Shown in pieces: positions 46,191 to 50,134 of a stretch of 50,134 nucleotides of DNA. This DNA is from an uncultured Muribaculaceae bacterium (GTDB lineage Bacteria; Bacteroidota; Bacteroidia; Bacteroidales; Muribaculaceae). The stretch is taken from the NCBI GenBank assembly GCA_945931475.1, contig CAMEPD010000009.1, positions 1-50,134 of the forward strand, written 5' to 3'. The notes below the pieces were generated by a model that saw only the letters and a list, made by a program, of their open reading frames with translations, was not told the origin of the DNA and made no database searches. Position numbers and translations under genes: made by a program. Each line of letters opens with the position of its first letter. Positions within the stretch are counted from its first letter, which is position 1.

Positions 46191-46270
46191 CTTGTAATAT
46201 TTTAGAAATTTTCAGATATGATCGGTTGATTGGAGATTTAAAATGTTTCTCCGGGGGTACTAAGACACCA

Positions 46271-46278
46271 CAAAGATA
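46271..46278 (-). promoter_or_regulatory. Bacteroidetes -7 box for serC-serA
   Basis: The minus-strand bases TATCTTTG match TAnnTTTG. The box lies about 80 nt upstream of the serC ATG in the gap after fmt, which supports an independent serC-serA transcript. No TTG at -33 is clear. Confidence 0.6.
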
Positions 46279-46352
46279 ATCATTTTTTGATAAAAACGAA
46301 TACCGGGGCGTCAATTATAGTTGCCGGAGATGAAAAATTGTAATTTCAAGTG

Positions 46353-47348
46353 TCAGTTCACCGAGATTTGCGGCGGTAAATGCGCTCCGCGCAGGTAATC
46401 TGCAGCGGACATGGGGCGCTTGCCCGAGGGTTGCAGGCGCAGTATCTCCACGGCGTTGCCGTCGCCGCACATTACTCTGATGCGTCGCCCGTCGGCGAAT
46501 ACTGTGCCCGGTTCGGCATCGCGCAAGTGTTCAGGGTGGGTGTCGCACAGGGCGGTCTGCTGTATCTTCCATTCGCTCAACTCGGGTCGACCGGGGTTGG
46601 CGGTGTCGTAGAGGCGTGTCCAGGCGCAGGGATAGGGCGACAGGCCGCGCACCAGGTTGTGTACGGCGGGGGCGGGACGCGTCCAGTCGATGCGGCAGGT
46701 CTCCTTGAAGATTTTGGGCGCGGGGGTGGGCTCCTCGCCGTCGGTGAGCAGCGACGACTGGTCGACGGTGGTGAGGTCGCCGGCTACGATGTGGCCGATG
46801 GTGTCGACGGTGAGCTGTGCGCCCACCTCCATCAGGCGGTCGTGTACATCGCCTACGTTGTCGTCTGGGCGGATGGCTACACGAGTCTGCGAGATGATGT
46901 CTCCGGTGTCGATTTCGTGTTTGAGGAAGAAGGTAGTGACGCCGGTTTCGGTGTCGCCGTTGATTACGGCCCAGTTGATGGGCGCGGCGCCGCGGTAGCG
47001 TGGCAGCAGCGACGCGTGGAGGTTAAATGTGCCTAACGGCGGCATCTGCCACACGGCTTCGGGAAGCATACGGAAGGCAATCACCACGAACAGGTCGGCG
47101 TCGAGCGTGCGCAACTTTTCAAGAAATTCCGGATCCTTGAGCCTGACAGGCTGCAGCAGGGGGATGTCATGGGCTACGGCATACTCTTTGACGGGCGACT
47201 GATACATACGGTGGCCGCGTCCGGCCGGCTTGTCGGGCATAGTCACGGCGCCTACTACGCGGTATCCGGCACGGCAGATGGCGTCGAGGCTTGTGACGGC
47301 AAATTCGGGGGTGCCGAAGAATACTATTTTCAGGTCTTGCTTGGTCAT
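46353..47348 (-). CDS. fmt: Methionyl-tRNA formyltransferase
   Basis: Fmt formylates the initiator Met-tRNA with 10-formyl-tetrahydrofolate. The 331-aa protein starts K-I-V-F-F-G-T-P-E-F-A-V. The catalytic region is N-L-H-A-S-L-L-P-R-Y-R-G-A-A-P-I-N-W, with the family's Asn, His and downstream Asp (in H-E-I-D-T-G). The C-terminal tRNA-binding domain contains R-G-L-S-P-Y-P-C-A-W-T. It begins 5 nt after the RluA-like gene, so the two are coupled, and ends the pgm-rluA-fmt run. Confidence 0.97.
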   Translation of the reverse strand: MTKQDLKIVFFGTPEFAVTSLDAICRAGYRVVGAVTMPDKPAGRGHRMYQSPVKEYAVAHDIPLLQPVRLKDPEFLEKLRTLDADLFVVIAFRMLPEAVWQMPPLGTFNLHASLLPRYRGAAPINWAVINGDTETGVTTFFLKHEIDTGDIISQTRVAIRPDDNVGDVHDRLMEVGAQLTVDTIGHIVAGDLTTVDQSSLLTDGEEPTPAPKIFKETCRIDWTRPAPAVHNLVRGLSPYPCAWTRLYDTANPGRPELSEWKIQQTALCDTHPEHLRDAEPGTVFADGRRIRVMCGDGNAVEILRLQPSGKRPMSAADYLRGAHLPPQISVN

Positions 47349-47353
47349 TTTTC

Positions 47354-48121
47354 TCAGGGGTTAGGGGTGACCGGGGCGTCGGCCGCGGTATCTTTGGCGG
47401 CGTTCTCTGCGAGGGCGCGCCACACCGGGTCGCCGGCCGGAACGGGAGCCGTGAGTGATATTTTCTCGCCGCTGACGGGATGCACGAATTCTATGTGCCG
47501 GGCCAGCAGCGATATCGAGCCGTCGGGGTTCGACCGTTTGTCGCCGTACTTGAGGTCGCCGCGGATGGGGCATCCGATGGCCGACAGCTGCACGCGTATC
47601 TGGTGCTTGCGGCCGGTGAGCAGCTGCACCTCCAGGAGATGGTAACGGTCGGAGTCGGCGATGTGGCGGTAGCGCAGCCGCGCCTCCTTGGCGTTGGGCT
47701 TCGGGGCGGTGTGGGCGGTGGATTTGTTGGTGCGCTCTACGGTGGTAATCCAGTGATGGAGCTCGTCGGCCTGGCGCGGCGGCAGGTTGCGCGTCACGGC
47801 CCAATAGGTCTTGTGCACCCGGCCGTTGCGGAACATATCGTTCAGGCGCGTGAGCGCTTTCGAGGTCTTGGCGAAAACCACAAGTCCGCCCACCGGACGG
47901 TCGAGCCGGTGAACCACGCCGCAGAATACGTTGCCCGGCTTGGCGTACTTCTCTTTGAGCCAGCGTTTGAGCGTCTCGACAAGGGGCTCGTCGCCGGTCT
48001 TGTCGCCCTGTACTATCTCGCCCGGGGCTTTGTTGACCACTATTATGTGGTTGTCTTCGTAGATTACTTCCAAATTGCGGATGTGAAAAAATGAAAATGT
48101 AGGGACGGCGCCCCAGCGCAC
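47354..48121 (-). CDS. RluA-family RNA pseudouridine synthase, start uncertain
   Basis: The enzyme isomerises uridine to pseudouridine in rRNA or tRNA. The frame is open to a GTG at 48121 (255 aa), and the recognisable protein begins L-E-V-I-Y-E-D-N-H-I-I-V-V-N-K. The catalytic motif is H-R-L-D-R-P-V-G-G-L, with Asp74 by this numbering, and G-R-K-H-Q-I-R-V-Q-L follows. No ATG lies between the GTG and the conserved start. The likely alternatives are GTG at 48121, which lies within the hairpin repeat at 48098-48130, or TTG at 48073. The substrate position cannot be assigned. It follows pgm by 25 nt. Confidence 0.9.
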   Translation of the reverse strand: MRWGAVPTFSFFHIRNLEVIYEDNHIIVVNKAPGEIVQGDKTGDEPLVETLKRWLKEKYAKPGNVFCGVVHRLDRPVGGLVVFAKTSKALTRLNDMFRNGRVHKTYWAVTRNLPPRQADELHHWITTVERTNKSTAHTAPKPNAKEARLRYRHIADSDRYHLLEVQLLTGRKHQIRVQLSAIGCPIRGDLKYGDKRSNPDGSISLLARHIEFVHPVSGEKISLTAPVPAGDPVWRALAENAAKDTAADAPVTPNP

Positions 48122-48130
48122 ACCCCTACA
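48098..48130. repeat. Short TGTAGGGA-type hairpin repeat at the pgm/rluA junction
   Basis: The 33-nt segment begins TGTAGGGACGGCGC and ends ACCCCTACA, so its ends are inverted repeats like those of the elements at 53-190 and 11339-11458. A GCGC/GCGC stem around CCCA sits in the middle. It occupies most of the gap between the pgm stop and the conserved start of the RluA-like protein. Confidence 0.65.
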
Positions 48131-48146
48131 TTGTATGAGTCTGAAA

Positions 48147-49898
48147 TCAGATGCCGAGATGCTTCTTTACCATCTCGATTTTGGCATCGGCGGCTTCGGT
48201 GGCTGCGTGATAATCGGCCTTTGAAGCCATCTTGCCCTTGACTTCGATGTAGAATTTAATCTTGGGCTCGGTACCCGAGGGGCGGATTGAAACCTTGGTG
48301 CCGTCCTCAGTGAAGTACTGAAGCACGTTCGAGGTCACGGGGAAGTCCATTTTGGTTACCTTGCCGGTAGCCACGTCGGTGCAGTTGAGGTCGGCGTAGT
48401 CCTTGATGGTGACAACTTTCGAGCCGGCCAGCTCCTTGGGCGCGTTGGCGCGGAATGCTTTCATCATGGCCTGAATCTCTTCGGCCCCTGTCTTGCCCGG
48501 GCGGACTACCGAGATGCCGGCTTCGCGCGAGAAACCGTACTTGATGTAGATATCCTGGAGCATCTCCATGAAGCTCATGCCTTTGTCTTTGGCCCATGCC
48601 AGGCACTCGGCCATAAGCGAGATGGCTGAAACCGAGTCTTTGTCGCGGGCGAATGTTTCGGCTAAGAAGCCGTAGCTCTCTTCGCCGCCGCCGAGGTAAC
48701 GCATGGTGCCCTCGTTGTCGCGGATTACCGAAGCAATCCACTTGAAACCGGTGTAGCAGTCGAACATACGGATGTTGTTGGCATCGGCGATCGACTTGAT
48801 GGTCTCGGTGGTTACGATGGTCTTTACGACGTACTCCTTGCCGGTGAGAGTGCCCAGTTCGGCATTGCGGTTCATCAGATAGTTCAGCAGAATCATCACA
48901 ATCTGGTTGCCGTTGACGAGCACGTATTCGCCGTCGGTGTCGCGGATTACGCAGCCGATGCGGTCGGCGTCGGGGTCGGATGCCACTACCAGGTCGGCTT
49001 CAACCTCTTTGGCTTTGGCTACGGCCATGGCCATGGCCGATGCGTTCTCGGGGTTGGGCGAGTCGACTGTGGGGAAGTCACCCGAGGGGATATCCTGCTC
49101 GGGCACGTGGATGATGTTGGTGAAACCGTAGTTGTTGAGCGACTCGGGCACGAGTTTCACGCCTGTGCCGTGGATAGGAGTGTAGACAATCTTGAGTGTC
49201 TTGCCGTACTTGGCGTCGATTTCAGGCGAGAGCTGAAGGCCTTTGATGGCGTCGAGGTAGTCCTTGTCCATTTTGTCGCCGATAATCTCGATGAGGTCGG
49301 GATTGCCTTTGAACTTGATGTCGGATACGTTCTTGATACGCTCGACGTGGTTGATGATGTTCACATCGTGGGGGGCGATAATCTGTGCGCCGTCCGACCA
49401 GTAGGCTTTGTAGCCGTTGTACTCCTTGGGGTTGTGCGAGGCTGTGATGTTCACACCGCTCTGGCAGCCCAGATGACGGATGGCGAACGAGAGCTCGGGA
49501 GTGGGACGGAACGAGTCGAACAGGTATGCCTTGATGCCGTTGGCCGAGAAGATGTTGGCTACGATTTCGGCGAATTTGCGCGAGTTGTTGCGCACATCGT
49601 GGCCTACTGCTACCGAAATCTGGGGCAGGTCGGGGAAGGCCTCCTTCAGGTAGTTGGCCAGCCCCTGGGTGGCGGCGCCTACGGTGTAGATATTCATACG
49701 GTTTGTGCCGGCACCCATGATGCCGCGCAGACCGCCGGTACCAAATTCAAGGTCTTTATAGAAAGCTTCAATCAGCGGAGTCTTGTCCTCGGCCTCAAGC
49801 ATCTGTTTTACCTGAGCGCGGGTCTCGGGGTCGTATTGATCGGTCAGCCAAACCTCGGCTTTCTCTTTCACTGATTTCAACAGTTCTTCGTTTCCCAT
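48147..49898 (-). CDS. Phosphoglucomutase/phosphomannomutase family protein
   Basis: The enzyme moves phosphate between C1 and C6 of a hexose phosphate. The 583-aa protein belongs to the alpha-D-phosphohexomutase superfamily, in the long subgroup that includes PgcA/PGM2-like enzymes. The sugar-binding loop region starts L-E-F-G-T-G-G-L-R-G near residue 50. The active-site phosphoserine is Ser154 in T-A-S-H-N-P-K-E-Y-N-G. The magnesium motif is D-P-D-A-D-R-I-G, the sugar-binding G-G-E-E-S-Y-G is present, and the phosphate-binding R-P-S-G-T-E-P-K is near the C-terminus. The preferred sugar cannot be read from the sequence. Confidence 0.93.
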   Translation of the reverse strand: MGNEELLKSVKEKAEVWLTDQYDPETRAQVKQMLEAEDKTPLIEAFYKDLEFGTGGLRGIMGAGTNRMNIYTVGAATQGLANYLKEAFPDLPQISVAVGHDVRNNSRKFAEIVANIFSANGIKAYLFDSFRPTPELSFAIRHLGCQSGVNITASHNPKEYNGYKAYWSDGAQIIAPHDVNIINHVERIKNVSDIKFKGNPDLIEIIGDKMDKDYLDAIKGLQLSPEIDAKYGKTLKIVYTPIHGTGVKLVPESLNNYGFTNIIHVPEQDIPSGDFPTVDSPNPENASAMAMAVAKAKEVEADLVVASDPDADRIGCVIRDTDGEYVLVNGNQIVMILLNYLMNRNAELGTLTGKEYVVKTIVTTETIKSIADANNIRMFDCYTGFKWIASVIRDNEGTMRYLGGGEESYGFLAETFARDKDSVSAISLMAECLAWAKDKGMSFMEMLQDIYIKYGFSREAGISVVRPGKTGAEEIQAMMKAFRANAPKELAGSKVVTIKDYADLNCTDVATGKVTKMDFPVTSNVLQYFTEDGTKVSIRPSGTEPKIKFYIEVKGKMASKADYHAATEAADAKIEMVKKHLGI

Positions 49899-49976
49899 TT
49901 GTATCTCGTTTTTAGTTTAAGTTATGGCAAATTATGGTAAAATTGAAAAAAAGATTTGAGTAGAACCTTTTCTATG

Positions 49977-50007
49977 CAAAATTAACCTTTTGCTATCATT
50001 GGAACAA
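49977..50007 (-). promoter_or_regulatory. Promoter for pgm-rluA-fmt
   Basis: Read leftward, TTG (complement of 50005-50007) and TAATTTTG (complement of 49977-49984) are separated by 20 nt, an ideal Bacteroidetes promoter in AT-rich sequence. The predicted start lies about 70 nt before the pgm ATG. Confidence 0.8.
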
Positions 50008-50069
50008 ATTTTGAACTAAAAAATCCTCTAAAAATCTTTAAATAAATTGATAAGGGAGGTGCTGTAATG

Positions 50070-50103
50070 AAAGGGGCTATGTCAAAATAGGCGCAGCCTC
50101 TTT
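50070..50103. terminator. Terminator-like hairpin near the right edge
   Basis: AAAGGGGCT at 50070-50078 pairs with AGCCTCTTT at 50095-50103 with one G-U pair. Read rightward it is followed by TTTC. Its loop contains ATGTCAAAATAGG, similar to the GTGTCAAAATTGG motif elsewhere. It may belong to a gene beyond the window. Confidence 0.5.
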
Positions 50104-50134
50104 TTCATAACATGCTGTAAAACATAAAACAAAG

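Overview
The window looks like a chromosomal core region of a moderately GC-rich Bacteroidales bacterium, most likely Muribaculaceae (S24-7). This is an inference from gene content and style, not from a database match. Supporting points are Bacteroidetes-type promoters (-7 box TAnnTTTG, -33 box TTG), no obvious Shine-Dalgarno sites, Bacteroidales families (DUF4919, DUF5063, GH3-like enzyme, Bacteroidetes-style TonB), a MurA with Asp in place of the fosfomycin-target Cys, a PGDH with Lys in place of the catalytic His, and an nqrABCDEF operon. I see no rRNA, tRNA, CRISPR array, prophage or complete transposon.

Layout. (1) 1-6438, minus strand: a seven-gene run in the order GH3-like enzyme, alkaline phosphatase, DUF4919 protein, membrane pseudokinase, GNAT-like acyltransferase, rnhB, yraN (cut by the left edge). 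A 138-bp foldback element sits exactly at the rnhB/yraN junction and has duplicated the start of yraN. (2) 6693-12181, plus strand: yicC, gmk, nadD, a DUF5063 gene, ligA, a second foldback element and a lipoprotein gene. (3) 12257-20678, minus strand: nqrABCDEF followed by murB and murA. (4) 20679-21669: a divergent intergenic region of about 1 kb with a promoter for each side and a long structured leader. (5) 21670-25007, plus: exbB, two exbD paralogues and tonB. (6) 25477-30028, plus: rpmE2 (L31 type B), class I fumarase, gpmI, tsaB. (7) 30142-40116, minus: a double-parvulin foldase, two tandem S8 proteases with sorting-like tails, a DUF3332 lipoprotein, an MltF-like lytic transglycosylase and purM. 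(8) 40185-42635, minus: cdsA and guaB. (9) 42818-43975, plus: an unrecognised membrane protein with a WG-repeat-like stretch. (10) 44184-49898, minus: serC-serA and pgm-rluA-like-fmt.

Functionally the region is mostly housekeeping. It carries Na+-pumping respiration, TonB energisation for outer-membrane uptake, fumarate reduction/TCA and lower glycolysis, serine synthesis from 3-phosphoglycerate, purine and phospholipid synthesis, peptidoglycan precursor synthesis and recycling, and export/folding of envelope proteins. The most unusual signals are the family of small hairpin (REP/MITE-like) elements, one of which appears to preserve translational coupling through its own insertion. Next come a conserved-looking pseudokinase with a C-terminal membrane anchor, period-9 intergenic arrays, a long leader before exbB, and a terminator that overlaps the next promoter. 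I found no clear novel multi-gene defence or biosynthetic system.
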